A stretch of DNA of 58,182 nucleotides from an uncultured bacterium (GCA_947175015.1 CAMWLE010000008.1:1-58182), one strand, 5' to 3'; positions 18,381 through 27,276 are shown, numbered from the stretch's first letter. Numbers and translations: made by a program. The notes: generated by a model not told the origin, from the sequence alone.

Positions 18381-19337
18381 TTAATAATACACCGACAAAT
18401 CCGTTGTCGTTAGTACCTTATCCACAATATTTTCATCAAAGCCTTCAAAGGTCATAGACAAATCCCAGCCATTGATAGAGATTACTGCATGAACAGCGAT
18501 TACCTGCCCCTCATCATCCACTGTGTCAAACATCACATAACTTAATCCCTGGCTATTGGAAAAACTCCTCTCATTAACACTATGTCCGCCATAAGAAGTA
18601 CCTGAACTATAACTGGCACAATCACGGTTATCCATCTGAGACATGAAAAAACATACATTTTCATTGGACAATTTAACCATAATATGCCATCCGTCATCGA
18701 AAACCAGAACCTCTTCACAGGTAAACGCTTCGCCGAACAACGCTATGTCAGGAATAACAGCTATCAATTTTTCTGTGTCGCGAAATGCCTCAATGGAATC
18801 ATACTCCCGGCAATTTTCTTCCATGAAATATTCTACATAATATTCATCCCCGGCACCCTGTTGCGCGCTTTCTTCTCCTTCATCGAAAGTATTTCTCACG
18901 CCAAGTTCACTTTTCTTATCAGAGATATTTGCCGTTGCCATAATATTTTCCTCTTCAGGAATGCTATCCGTTTCAGGGATACCTTCCTCTATGGAAAATA
19001 CCCCCCCCATTTTCAAAAATGCGGCTGTATCCGGTTCATATCCCTGAGGCCCTGGATTTTTCTCCTGAAACTCTGTATTTCGCACACTGGTAATGGTAAA
19101 TCCCTCATCACATACTTCAATAATACTGTTCCTGTAATTCTTAGCAACCACTGTTCCCGCTCCACATAAGAGAAATACAGCCGCAGCCGTACAGCCTCTT
19201 GTGAGCATGTATTGGCGTCGTTTTCGCATCAGACGTTGATGGCTTGCTTCATCCTGTATTCTCGTCACATCCATGGAAGGCGTCGGCAATTCCTTACATG
19301 CTTCCTGATATACATCACGAAATTTATCCAAAGTCAT
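18381..19337 (-). CDS. Membrane-anchored partner of the ECF sigma factor (probable anti-sigma)
   Basis: 318 residues. The N-terminal ~45 are cytoplasmic and charged. One membrane segment lies at about 46-66, followed by a 250-residue outer region with acidic linkers and a C-terminal domain (about 175-318) similar in style to DUF4367 proteins. Its start overlaps the sigma gene end by 14 nt, which indicates coupled translation. The anti-sigma role is inferred from this arrangement; no zinc-binding HxxxCxxC motif is present. Confidence 0.75.
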   Translation of the reverse strand: MTLDKFRDVYQEACKELPTPSMDVTRIQDEASHQRLMRKRRQYMLTRGCTAAAVFLLCGAGTVVAKNYRNSIIEVCDEGFTITSVRNTEFQEKNPGPQGYEPDTAAFLKMGGVFSIEEGIPETDSIPEEENIMATANISDKKSELGVRNTFDEGEESAQQGAGDEYYVEYFMEENCREYDSIEAFRDTEKLIAVIPDIALFGEAFTCEEVLVFDDGWHIMVKLSNENVCFFMSQMDNRDCASYSSGTSYGGHSVNERSFSNSQGLSYVMFDTVDDEGQVIAVHAVISINGWDLSMTFEGFDENIVDKVLTTTDLSVYY

Positions 19338-19923
19338 ATTCCTCCTTCAATGACTTTCTCAACAGCTCCCTTCCTCGGGTAAGCTGTGAGGTGACGGTAG
19401 ATTCCCCACGACCGGTAATCCGGGCAATCTCTTTCACAGAAAGTTCCTCATAATAAAACAAATGTATCACATCCCGATATTTCTCAGGCAGATTCAGCAC
19501 TGCCTGTAACAGCAGCTTTCTTTCCTCCTGCCTGACAGCACTTTCCTCCGGTCCCGGCGTTGTTCCTGAAAGTACCATATCAGAACCCGCTTCCACTGTC
19601 TCCAGGATATCACCTGAACGACAATACCCCTCCTGCAAGGAATTTCCATTGCAAGCATCATAAACATCTTTTTGATGACGTTTCCACGCACTGCGCCATA
19701 CCTTTTTACAGGCATTCAGTGTCACCCGCAAAAGCCATGCTTTCTCATGCTCCTGATTTTCAAAAGATGCGGCATTCCTCAGATACTGATAAAATACCTC
19801 CTGTACCACATCCTCCGCATCCTGCTGATTCTGAAGACGTATGTAGCTGAGCTTGAACAGCATATCTGTGTATCTCTCAATTTTCTGTTGTAATTCTTGG
19901 TTGTCCATGCTTGCTTTTGTCAT
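19324..19923 (-). CDS. ECF-type RNA polymerase sigma factor
   Basis: 199 residues. Region 2 includes DAEDVVQEVFYQYLRN, and region 4 includes LPEKYRDVIHLFYYEELSV followed by a helix-turn-helix IARITGRGESTVTSQL. A linker of about 60 residues between them is longer than usual. Start MTKASMDNQEL at 19923 is a best guess; no strong ribosome site is visible and the frame extends to 19971. It is expected to control its own operon. Confidence 0.9.
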   Translation of the reverse strand: MTKASMDNQELQQKIERYTDMLFKLSYIRLQNQQDAEDVVQEVFYQYLRNAASFENQEHEKAWLLRVTLNACKKVWRSAWKRHQKDVYDACNGNSLQEGYCRSGDILETVEAGSDMVLSGTTPGPEESAVRQEERKLLLQAVLNLPEKYRDVIHLFYYEELSVKEIARITGRGESTVTSQLTRGRELLRKSLKEEYDFG

Positions 19924-20119
19924 GCTGATCCGTTTGCCCAAACCCTTACATAGTATAATATCCAGTACCATTTCATTTTACTGCAAATTATTTGAAAAAA
20001 ATTGAGTTTTTCCTTACATTTTTTCTTAAGTTCCTCTAAAGATCTTCCGTACTTAATTATATTTATCATATACTTGTATCAAAGTTGCATATCCTGTTTT
20101 CCCTTTCTAAATTTCTACT

Positions 20120-20160
20120 CTATATAAAAAGAGAGTGTTTTGCACTCTCTTTTTATATAG
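20120..20160. terminator. Strong bidirectional terminator
   Basis: A perfect 18-bp stem (CTATATAAAAAGAGAGTG and its complement) around a 5-nt TTTTG loop. The A/T-rich lower stem supplies the U-tract on either strand. It separates the 31-codon gene at 20288 from the sigma factor operon. Nothing else is seen in 19982-20287. Confidence 0.85.
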
Positions 20161-20287
20161 ACAACTTTTTAGGGAAAAAGTTTCATAATTATAAAATTTT
20201 TTATTTTCCTTCTCATATCTTACTCCCTTGTGTTGCTGATGCACAGTTTTCTCGCCTTTCATCACAACATCCCAAGGAGCAGTTATA

Positions 20288-20383
20288 TTACTCTTTTTTC
20301 TTTTGATTGACAACTTTGTTTATCCATAAGTCAACAAAAATCTCTGCAATATCTGCAAACATATCAATTATAAAGTCAAACAT
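20288..20383 (-). CDS. 31-residue amphipathic peptide
   Basis: ATG at 20383 with GGGAGG 7 nt upstream, stop TAA at 20288. The peptide starts MFDFIIDMFADIAEIF and ends in KKKE: hydrophobic with regularly spaced Asp/Glu, then basic. It could form one amphipathic or membrane helix. It is followed by a strong terminator. A second reading frame running through the PerM tail stops 1 nt before this ATG (TGAGATG), suggesting coupling. Function unknown. The strong ribosome site and terminator make it a credible gene. Confidence 0.6.
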   Translation of the reverse strand: MFDFIIDMFADIAEIFVDLWINKVVNQKKKE

Positions 20384-20384
20384 C

Positions 20385-20600
20385 TCATATCCTCCCAAAC
20401 ACGGATTTATCCCAGCGACTCTTATCATGGTCAGTTACAAATATCAATATACGCTTAGTGAAATTGCCACAAATCTGTCTTAACAACCTGCAAGGTAATA
20501 AGGCATACTCTTTCGCTGTAATCTCTTCGCCGGACATTTCTCTGCCTTCCTTCACCACAGCCTCCTCACCGCACCATGTCTCCGCCTTCTTTTGCCTCAG
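20385..20600 (-). other. Frameshifted continuation of the PerM-family tail
   Basis: In the frame one base off the annotated gene, coding continues with GEEAVVKEGREMSGEEITAK, then about 40 non-repetitive residues ending SVFGRI and TGA at 20385. The persistence of the GEEA motif after the 40-bp unit indicates an indel in a longer ancestral tail, or a programmed or phase-variable shift. Confidence 0.5.
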
Positions 20601-20730
20601 CTTCCTCACCGCACAAGGCTCCGCCGTCTTCCGCCTCAGCTTCCTCACCGCACAAGGCTCCGCCGTCTTCCGCCTCAGCTTCCTCACCGCACAAGGCTCC
20701 GCCGTCTTCCGCCCCAACCTCTTCACCGGA
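20561..20730 (-). repeat. 39-bp coding minisatellite in the PerM-family gene
   Basis: Three full units of 39 bp start at 20601, 20640 and 20679 with almost no differences. A partial unit follows on the high side, and a 40-bp variant unit lies at 20561-20600 on the low side. The single extra base changes the reading frame of the end of the gene. A more degenerate unit can be traced down to about 20525. Confidence 0.85.
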
Positions 20731-21873
20731 CAAATCACTTACCTCGGACAAGTCCTCCTTCTTCAATCTGCGGAAATTATTGATACCTGCAATCAGAATC
20801 AAGACACTGTTCTTCGTAGTGTCAAACACACCTTCCTCATACATTGAGAAAACAAGCAGTCCCACCGGCACTGCTATAATCATACCAAGCACTCCACTGA
20901 CCTTATAACCAATGTAAAGCAAAAAGAGTGTGGGCAATGGGGGGACACCGATGGAATCTCCTACAATCTTCGGCTGAATAAGCTGTCTTGCCAACTGCCC
21001 CACGCCCCAGATAATCAACAAGCCAATGGCAACCTTGTAATCCGCTGTCAAAAAACGAATAATCGCCCAAGGAATCAGCACAGTGCCCGTACCCAGAAAT
21101 GGAAGGAAATCCAAAAACGCTATCACTAAAGCGATCAATCCAAAATAGCTGACACGGAGAACCCCAAGTCCGATTAAGAGCAGGAAATACATCCACACTT
21201 CAATCTTAAGTTGTGCCTTCAAATAACCTCCTACAGATTTGACCAGGCTATGACGAATAATGCGAAACCTGTGCTGCACAGAAGCCGGTGTATGCTTCCG
21301 AAACCACTCGTTCAACTGCACTCGTTCTGCCACGAAAAAATAGGAAGAAAGCAACGCCATAATGACACCAATAAATATGGACGGCAGTTGCTTGGCAAAA
21401 TTTCCTGCCGCTGTAATGGTCGGCGTACTCATTTTACCAAAGAAATCGCTTAGGTATCCTAGTACCGTTTCCGTACTGTTATTCAAATTCGGCTGCAAGT
21501 TAAAAGGAAGTTTGCGCAGTATCCCCTCCAAGCGGTTTCCTATGCTGTTCAGATCCGATTCCATACTCTCCAACATATTGGGCAGAGAGCCAAGCAATCC
21601 CACAAACTGCTCAAAAAGCTGTGCGCAGACAAAATAAATCAGCAATACCACCAATGCAATGACCACAACAATCACAAATGCACTGCCGATCTTGGGCTTA
21701 AGCTTAATCTTCTTTTCAAAAAAACGCACCAAAGGACCTGCTATCAACGCAATAATCCAGCCTGCCACAAAAGGCGAGAAAAACACCAATGCCCTTGGCA
21801 ATAGGAATATAAGACAGAGTAGTATCACTGCCGCAATACCTAAATTTACCAACGCCTTACAGTATTTTTTCAT
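20566..21873 (-). CDS. AI-2E/PerM-family membrane protein with repeat tail
   Basis: 435 residues. About 8 membrane segments and the long middle region (PSIFIGVIMALLSSYFFVAE, then FLDFLPFLGTGTVLIPWAI) define the AI-2 exporter/PerM superfamily; its real substrate is unsettled. GGAGG precedes the ATG at 21873. The C-terminus carries about 3.5 copies of the 13-residue unit GEEAEAEDGGALC, encoded by a 39-bp minisatellite at 20601-20717. The next unit is 40 bp, which shifts the frame and ends the protein at 20566; in the other frame the GEEA motif goes on (GEEAVVKEG, GEEITAKE) to a stop at 20385. The tail may be unstable or frameshifted. Confidence 0.9.
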   Translation of the reverse strand: MKKYCKALVNLGIAAVILLCLIFLLPRALVFFSPFVAGWIIALIAGPLVRFFEKKIKLKPKIGSAFVIVVVIALVVLLIYFVCAQLFEQFVGLLGSLPNMLESMESDLNSIGNRLEGILRKLPFNLQPNLNNSTETVLGYLSDFFGKMSTPTITAAGNFAKQLPSIFIGVIMALLSSYFFVAERVQLNEWFRKHTPASVQHRFRIIRHSLVKSVGGYLKAQLKIEVWMYFLLLIGLGVLRVSYFGLIALVIAFLDFLPFLGTGTVLIPWAIIRFLTADYKVAIGLLIIWGVGQLARQLIQPKIVGDSIGVPPLPTLFLLYIGYKVSGVLGMIIAVPVGLLVFSMYEEGVFDTTKNSVLILIAGINNFRRLKKEDLSEVSDLSGEEVGAEDGGALCGEEAEAEDGGALCGEEAEAEDGGALCGEEAEAKEGGDMVR

Positions 21874-21903
21874 GACATTTCCTCCACTGTACCGAAAGAC
21901 ATA

Positions 21904-22059
21904 CACATTTTCCGCCATGCACTTCGGCGGCAGTGCCTCTGCAAGAGACACAAACAATCAATGAACTGATGCAAATCCGGAAGAACGCGCCCAAAGCGAA
22001 CTCGTTCGCTTGAAGTGAGAGCGAAGATTGTTTTTTCGTTCTTCAGTGCGAGACTTAGA
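21904..22059 (-). repeat. Post-stop modular hairpin element, copy B (after engB)
   Basis: Minus strand: TCTAAGTC box 4 nt after the engB stop, an AAGCGAAC/GTTCGCTT stem inside an AACG/CGTT region, then GATTGTTTGTGTCTC, a TCTCTTGCAGAGGCA stem-loop, a GCCGCC remnant and the end box. It is the longest copy, and its GCCGCC hairpin is decayed. Confidence 0.8.
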
Positions 22060-22063
22060 AATT

Positions 22064-22666
22064 CTACTCACACTTATCTGCCTCCACAAGTACCTCATCT
22101 AAAATTGCATATATTTCGTCACGTCCCTGCCTGGTCTGGGCCGAAAAAGGAATGAGCAATGTTCCCTCTTTCACTTGTAAGGAAGTCCTGATTAATTTTA
22201 CCTGCTTCTGCTGCTGACTGCGGCTTATCTTGTCCAGCTTAGTGGCTATGATAACAGGTTGATAACCATTCTTCACAATCCACTGATACATAATGCGGTC
22301 ATTTTCCGAAGGCGCGTGACGAATATCAATCAGAAGGAATACTCTACGCAGCTTCTTTGATTTGTGCAGATAGTCCTCCACCATTTTCCCCCATTTTGCT
22401 TTCATACTTTCACTGGCTTTCGCATAGCCATACCCAGGTAGATCCACGAAATAAAGTTCATCATTGATATTGTAGAAATTGATCGTTTGGGTTTTGCCTG
22501 GCTGGGCACTTGTACGGGCAAGGGATTTGCGGTTCATCAACACATTGATCAATGAGGATTTACCCACATTACTCTTCCCGGCAAACGCCACCTCCGGCAG
22601 CCTGTTGTCCGGCAATTTACTGGTGAATCCGCAGACAGTCTCCAGGCTGACATTTTTAATTACCAT
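22064..22666 (-). CDS. engB: Ribosome biogenesis GTPase EngB/YsxC
   Basis: 200 residues. G1 is GKSNVGKSSL near residue 30, G3 is DLPGYGYAK near 74, G4 is TKLD near 143, and the G5-like segment is SAQTRQG. EngB assists assembly of the large ribosomal subunit. In many Firmicutes the order is clpX-lon-engB; here no lon lies between and the gap carries a tandem structured repeat instead. Confidence 0.95.
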   Translation of the reverse strand: MVIKNVSLETVCGFTSKLPDNRLPEVAFAGKSNVGKSSLINVLMNRKSLARTSAQPGKTQTINFYNINDELYFVDLPGYGYAKASESMKAKWGKMVEDYLHKSKKLRRVFLLIDIRHAPSENDRIMYQWIVKNGYQPVIIATKLDKISRSQQQKQVKLIRTSLQVKEGTLLIPFSAQTRQGRDEIYAILDEVLVEADKCE

Positions 22667-22696
22667 ATGTTTTCCTTTCTATTTTAGTACCGTCTC

Positions 22697-22900
22697 AAAT
22701 TCATTCCAGTACCGTCTCTACACTACAGACCCCTTGATAATGGAAGTATGTTCAGCTGCATAGGGCGCATCTGAACAGCCTTCCAGGGGTCTTCCATTCC
22801 GAGACTGTTTTAAATTCATTCCAGTACCGTCTCTACACTACAGACCCCTTGACAATAGAAGCAATGTTCTTCTGCATAGGGCACATTGGGGGCTGTCATT
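22697..22900 (-). repeat. 115-bp tandem repeat forming two hairpin domains (candidate RNA)
   Basis: Two copies with a period of about 115 bp lie between clpX and engB. On the minus strand each has the form outer arm (..CCCC), inner stem, loop GCCCTATGCAG, then GGGGTCTGTAGTGTAGAGAC and GGTACTGGAATGAATTT. The inner stem is GTTCAG/CTGAAC in one copy and CAATGT/ACATTG in the other: different bases, same pairing. Outer arms AGACCCC/GGGGTCT are at 22727-22733 and 22786-22792. This is consistent with a folded RNA in the engB leader; no ORF is convincing. Confidence 0.6.
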
Positions 22901-22920
22901 TCTTAACTGAATGAATAGAA

Positions 22921-22999
22921 TACGGATGCTCTCCCAGTCATATGAGCAAACAGGAAAATACTCCTCCTATTTTCTTACATGACTGGTTTCGCATCCGTA
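22921..22999 (-). ncRNA. Long interrupted hairpin after clpX
   Basis: Minus strand: TACGGATGC, GAAA, CCAGTCAT, a loop with an AAAATA/TATTTT inner stem, ATGACTGG, GAGA, GCATCCGTA. The two perfect stems are separated by a symmetric GAAA/GAGA internal loop, and the apical part shows AGGAGGA. It starts about 10 nt after the clpX stop. No U-tract follows, so it is more likely a processing/stability structure or a regulatory RNA than a simple terminator. Confidence 0.5.
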
Positions 23000-23009
23000 T
23001 GATTGTCAG

Positions 23010-24290
23010 TTACATAGCCGTATCCAGATTTCTTCTGCGATCATTTTTATGGAATGTCAAGGGCGCGCTTCCCTCTTCCACAGTACCTTCTGTAATAACA
23101 CATTCTTCAATGGTCTCATCGGAAGGTATCTCATACATAGTATCCATGAGAATGCTTTCCATAATGGAACGCAGACCTCTGGCACCTGTCTTACGTTCAA
23201 ATGCTTTGCTGGCAATCGCCTTCACCGCAGCATCTTCAAAAGTCAAATCCACACCGTCCATATTGAAAAGCTTCTGATACTGCTTAATCAGCGCATTCTT
23301 AGGCTCCTTCATAATACGAACCAACGCCTCTTTGTCCAATCCTCTCAGCGAAACGCATACGGGCACACGCCCCACAAACTCCGGAATCAAACCAAACTTT
23401 ACCAAATCCTGGGGTGTCACTTCCTGAAGCAGCTCACTGATCTCCTTTGTTGACTTCTTGGAAATCTCCGTATTAAAACCTATTGCCTTGCGGTCCAACC
23501 GCGCCTCCACAATCTTCTCCAATCCGTCAAAGGCACCTCCACAGATAAAGAGAATATTGGAGGTATCAATGGAAATCAATTCCTGATGAGGATGTTTTCT
23601 GCCTCCCTGGGGCGGAACACTTGCTACAGTTCCTTCCACGATTTTCAGCAACGCCTGCTGCACGCCTTCTCCTGACACATCCCGGGTAATAGATACATTC
23701 TCGCCTTTTTTGGTAATCTTGTCAATCTCATCAATATAGATGATTCCATACTGTGCCCGCTCCACATCATAGTCAGCAGCCTGTATCAGCTTCAGCAGAA
23801 TATTTTCCACATCTTCACCTACATATCCTGCTTCGGTCAATGTAGTCGCATCCGCAATGGCGAAGGGTACATTGATGATTTTCGCCAACGTCTGCGCCAA
23901 ATAGGTCTTGCCGCAACCGGTAGGCCCCACCATAATGATATTGCTCTTCTGCAATTCCACATCATCCAGATCCCTTGGCGCCATCACCCTTTTATAGTGG
24001 TTATACACAGCCACAGACAGTATCTTTTTTGCCTCTTCCTGTCCTACCACATAGTCATCCAGGAACCGCTTCACTTCCACAGGTTTCAGGAGATTGATAT
24101 CGGGGCGGACTGATTCTTCCTCCTCGTCCTCTTCATCCTGCAATTCCTCCTCAAGGATATCCGCACAGATATCAATACAATCATCACAGATATAAACCCC
24201 TGCCGGACCCGCAATCAGCTTGCGAACTTGATTCTGTGTCTTGTTACAGAAGGAACACCTTATATCATTTCCGATCATTTTCCCTGCCAT
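23010..24290 (-). CDS. clpX: ATP-dependent Clp protease ATP-binding subunit ClpX
   Basis: 426 residues. The N-terminal zinc-binding domain has CSFC and CDDC. Walker A GPTGCGKT is near 120, Walker [11 protein letters not shown] near 185, and sensor 2 is in [11 protein letters not shown]. ClpX unfolds tagged proteins and feeds them to ClpP. The start at 24290 (ATG) is preferred to the GTG one codon earlier, with AGGAG 7 nt upstream. It follows clpP by 18 nt. Confidence 0.97.
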   Translation of the reverse strand: MAGKMIGNDIRCSFCNKTQNQVRKLIAGPAGVYICDDCIDICADILEEELQDEEDEEEESVRPDINLLKPVEVKRFLDDYVVGQEEAKKILSVAVYNHYKRVMAPRDLDDVELQKSNIIMVGPTGCGKTYLAQTLAKIINVPFAIADATTLTEAGYVGEDVENILLKLIQAADYDVERAQYGIIYIDEIDKITKKGENVSITRDVSGEGVQQALLKIVEGTVASVPPQGGRKHPHQELISIDTSNILFICGGAFDGLEKIVEARLDRKAIGFNTEISKKSTKEISELLQEVTPQDLVKFGLIPEFVGRVPVCVSLRGLDKEALVRIMKEPKNALIKQYQKLFNMDGVDLTFEDAAVKAIASKAFERKTGARGLRSIMESILMDTMYEIPSDETIEECVITEGTVEEGSAPLTFHKNDRRRNLDTAM

Positions 24291-24308
24291 CACTCTACTC
24301 CTACATTT

Positions 24309-24911
24309 TTACTTATTAGCACCGGAAAGGTCATGGGAAGTAAGTATCATATCCACAATGCCATACTCCTTCGCTTCCTCGGCGCTCATCCAATTATCAC
24401 GCTCAGTATCCGCACATATTGTCTCATAATCCCTGCCCGTATTTTCCGCAAGAATATGATTCAGTTTTTCTCTTGTTCTTAAAATATGCCTTGCAGCAAT
24501 ATCAATCTCTGTTGCCTGTCCCTTGGTTCCTCCTGCTGGCTGGTGAATCATGATCTCCGCATTGGGCAACGCGATCCTCTTGCCTTTCGCACCGCCGGCT
24601 AACAGGAAGGAACCCATACTTGCCGCCATACCAATGCAGACAGTGGATACATCACACTTAATGTAATTCATGGTATCATAGATTGCCATGCCTGCGGTGA
24701 TAACACCACCGGGACTGTTGATATACAAATGAATATCTTTCTCCGGGTCCTCTGCCTCCAAGAATAACAACTGTGCCACTACAATGCTGGCAGAAGTATC
24801 ATTTACCTCTTCCCCAAGGAATATGATTCTATCCTTTAACAATCTGGAATAAATGTCATAGGATCTTTCTCCCTTACTGGTCTGTTCAATGACATAAGGT
24901 ACTAAACTCAT
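24309..24911 (-). CDS. clpP: ATP-dependent Clp protease proteolytic subunit
   Basis: 200 residues. The catalytic Ser is in [11 protein letters not shown] near 97 and the His in MIHQPAGG near 122; the Asp falls in the GRDYE region near 171. YINSPGG is conserved near 63. It forms the tetradecameric protease chamber used by ClpX. The 265-nt gap before it, after tig, contains C/T-rich sequence with two imperfect copies of CATCCTTTTGTGT and no gene. Confidence 0.97.
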   Translation of the reverse strand: MSLVPYVIEQTSKGERSYDIYSRLLKDRIIFLGEEVNDTSASIVVAQLLFLEAEDPEKDIHLYINSPGGVITAGMAIYDTMNYIKCDVSTVCIGMAASMGSFLLAGGAKGKRIALPNAEIMIHQPAGGTKGQATEIDIAARHILRTREKLNHILAENTGRDYETICADTERDNWMSAEEAKEYGIVDMILTSHDLSGANK

Positions 24912-25176
24912 TATAAATCCTCCGTTCTGTTTTTATTCATATTTACGCTTCACATCTGCATTCCTCACCCTTGCTTCCCGCCTTTGCCGTATTTTTCTGC
25001 TGCATCCACATCCTTGTTCGAGCATTTTCTTCAGCATTTGCATCCTTTTGTGTACATCCTTTGCCGGATTCCTCATCTTCTGTACACAATTTCTACAACT
25101 GCACATCCTTTTGTGTGCATTCTCTGCGGCATTTCACTCCCGCGCAGCAGGCATCGGGCGAAACTGTAAAACGTAA

Positions 25177-26487
25177 TTACTCATTCTCAGCAGTCGGCTC
25201 TGTCTCCACAGCATTTGCAGCTATGAGATCGATTGCTTTTTTAATACACACATCTTCTTTCACCTGCTTCCGGCCTTCTTCTCCCAGGATATCCTTCACC
25301 TCATTGATGTCCTTCTTATAAGATTCTGCCATCTGCTTGATTTCTTCTTCAATCTCTTCTTCCGTAGCCTCTATCTTCTCCGCCTCGGCCACAGCTTCCA
25401 ACACCAGCCTGGATTTAATGGTTCTCAATGCCTGCGGCTTCATTTGATCCAATATCATCTGCGGGGTCATACCGGTATATTGCATATATTGTTCCATAGA
25501 AATGCCCTGATAACGCATTCTCTGAGCATAGTCCTGTACCATCTGTCTCTGCTGGGTCTCAACCATTGCATCCGGAATCTCCATCTGGGCATTGGCAATG
25601 ACAGCTTCCACAGCGGCATTTTCTTTTGTACGCCTTGCCTCATCCGCCTTCTTATCCGTCAGTTTTCTCCTGATCTCTTCTCTGTATTCCTCCACGGTAT
25701 CACTTTCTTCAGAGACATCGCCTACGAAATCATCATTCAACTCAGGCAGTTCCTTTTCCTGCAGCTTCTTTACCAGGCACTTAAACATTGCATTCTTGCC
25801 TGCAAGATCTTCTTCCTGATACTCCTCGGGGAATGTCACATTAATCTCAATTTCCTTACCGATCTCCGCACCGATCAATCCCTCTTCAAAACCGGGTATA
25901 AACGCATGGGAACCAATGGTCAGAGGATAATTCTCCTCCTTGCCTCCTTCAAATGGAACACCATCCAAAAAACCTTCAAAATCTATCGTAGCAATATCGC
26001 CCTGCTTCACCGCTCTGTCTGTTACCTCAACGGTTCTGGCATTTTTGCCGCGCTCCTTATCAATCTCTGCCGTTACTTCTTCCTCAGTCACCTCTGTGTC
26101 GACCTTGTCCACACTAACACCCTTATATTCACCCAAAGTAACTTCCGGTTTCAACGCAACCTCTGCGGTAAAAATAAAAGGCTTGCCTGCTTCAATCTGA
26201 ACCACATTAATCTTGGGTGCAGATACAATATTTTCCGTACACTCCTTTAATGCCTCATCATAGGCATCAGGAATCAAATCATTCGCCGCATCTTCATAGA
26301 AAAGATTCTTACCATACATCTGTTCAAGCATCTTACGAGGCGCCTTACCTTTACGGAAACCGGGAACACTGATTCTGCTTTTGTTCTTCCGATATGCGCC
26401 TTCAATGGCTTTCTCCAACTTCTCCGCAGACACTTCAATGGTCAGCTTTGCCATATTTTTCTCTAATTTCTCTACCTGTAAGCTCAT
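25177..26487 (-). CDS. tig: Trigger factor
   Basis: 436 residues. The ribosome-docking signature GFRKGKAPRKML is near residue 45. The FKBP-type prolyl isomerase domain is at about 155-245 (GDIATIDFEGFLDGVPFEGG). The C-terminal chaperone domain is at about 270-420, ending in an acidic tail. Start MSLQVEKLEKNMAKL at 26487 with AGGAGG upstream; the open frame goes on to 26616 but its extra residues are not family-like. First gene of the tig-clpP-clpX group. Confidence 0.96.
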   Translation of the reverse strand: MSLQVEKLEKNMAKLTIEVSAEKLEKAIEGAYRKNKSRISVPGFRKGKAPRKMLEQMYGKNLFYEDAANDLIPDAYDEALKECTENIVSAPKINVVQIEAGKPFIFTAEVALKPEVTLGEYKGVSVDKVDTEVTEEEVTAEIDKERGKNARTVEVTDRAVKQGDIATIDFEGFLDGVPFEGGKEENYPLTIGSHAFIPGFEEGLIGAEIGKEIEINVTFPEEYQEEDLAGKNAMFKCLVKKLQEKELPELNDDFVGDVSEESDTVEEYREEIRRKLTDKKADEARRTKENAAVEAVIANAQMEIPDAMVETQQRQMVQDYAQRMRYQGISMEQYMQYTGMTPQMILDQMKPQALRTIKSRLVLEAVAEAEKIEATEEEIEEEIKQMAESYKKDINEVKDILGEEGRKQVKEDVCIKKAIDLIAANAVETEPTAENE

Positions 26488-26667
26488 TGCTACATTTCCT
26501 CCTTCAATCGTCTGCGCCTCAATGCCGTAGGCTGAATAGTAATCTCTGCCATACTCCCTGTGCAACATCAGCGTGGCTCTCCTGCCATGAAAGTATAAGG
26601 CTTCCATAGTCACCAATCCACACTGTTATCCCACCCAATCTGCAGACATAATCACAGTCATTGTACG

Positions 26668-26696
26668 ATTATATCATACAAACCATAAAATTACAA
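26668..26696 (-). promoter_or_regulatory. Candidate tig promoter
   Basis: Minus strand TTGTAA (26696-26691), 17-nt spacer, TATAAT (26673-26668), preceded by a TATG extended -10 element. The leader to the tig start is about 175 nt. Nothing else was recognised in 26697-26809. Confidence 0.6.
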
Positions 26697-26809
26697 ATGT
26701 TTTTGGGAATTTCGGGGTGAAATTTTTATTAAGAAGCAATTGTTCCAAAAATATGTGTCTTACAATACTGATATGATAAAGGCGCCAAATAAAACAATAC
26801 CTCTTATTG

Positions 26810-27058
26810 CTATTTTCCTGCATACAGACATTTGCTGCTCACACCTGGAATCATGCCCAGTTTCCCTGACAATGCGCTGATGACAGCCTGCGGCGCATCA
26901 AGGACAATGCTGATGATATTCACCTGTTTTTCACGGTAGGGTATCCCCATACGGCCAATGACATAGCTGCCATATTCGTGAAGCAGCCCATTGACACGGG
27001 ACACCGCTTCGGCCTCTGACACCATAATACCCAATAGCGCTACACGTGATTCTTCCAC
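26810..27058 (-). CDS. TM1266-type iron-only hydrogenase system regulator
   Basis: 82 residues with an ACT/NikR-C-like fold pattern: VALLGIMVSEAEAVSRVNGL, then GRMGIPYREKQVNIISIVLD, ending GVSSKCLYA. This matches the TM1266 family found beside FeFe-hydrogenase maturation genes (hydE/F/G). No hydrogenase gene is in the window. The start is GTG at 27058 with AGGAGGT 6 nt upstream. Confidence 0.8.
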   Translation of the reverse strand: MEESRVALLGIMVSEAEAVSRVNGLLHEYGSYVIGRMGIPYREKQVNIISIVLDAPQAVISALSGKLGMIPGVSSKCLYAGK

Positions 27059-27202
27059 TTTTCCACCTCCTGTCTGTTCTTGTTTCTGCTTCCTGCCTGC
27101 TTTTGCTCCTGCCTCTCACCGCCAACATCTACTTCACTGCCCTTAGTATAGTCCTTCTATTGCGCTTTGTAAATATTGTATCATAAAGCGCGCGAAAAAC
27201 CT

Positions 27203-27276
27203 AAGGCAGTCGTGCGCAAAATCGCTGCATTTGCGATTTCTGTGCATTAGTTACTGGTCACGGAGTAAATAGTAAC
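27203..27276 (+). repeat. Partial copy of the GTTAC inverted-end miniature element
   Basis: Nearly identical to 38243-38316: CAGTCGTGCGC, AAATCGCTGCATTTGCGATT (hairpin), TCTGTGCAT, then GTTACTGGTCACGGAGTAAA and TAGTAAC. The left inverted end is missing, and no flanking duplication was found. It lies between the divergently transcribed 26810 and 27369 genes. No other feature was seen in 27059-27368. Confidence 0.75.

Noticed and set aside
20385..20738. Minus-strand frame of KLRRKTAEPCAVR repeats as a separate gene
   Set aside because: The repeat portion is the shadow of the GEEAEAEDGGALC units. Only its later part, after the indel, is taken as meaningful.
22681..22900. Leader peptide in the tandem repeat before engB
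   Set aside because: Short frames there lack ribosome sites and differ between the two copies, whereas the pairing is kept.
24912..25176. Possible gene or RNA between tig and clpP
   Set aside because: C/T-rich spacer with two imperfect short repeats only; no ribosome site, stable stem or motif was found.
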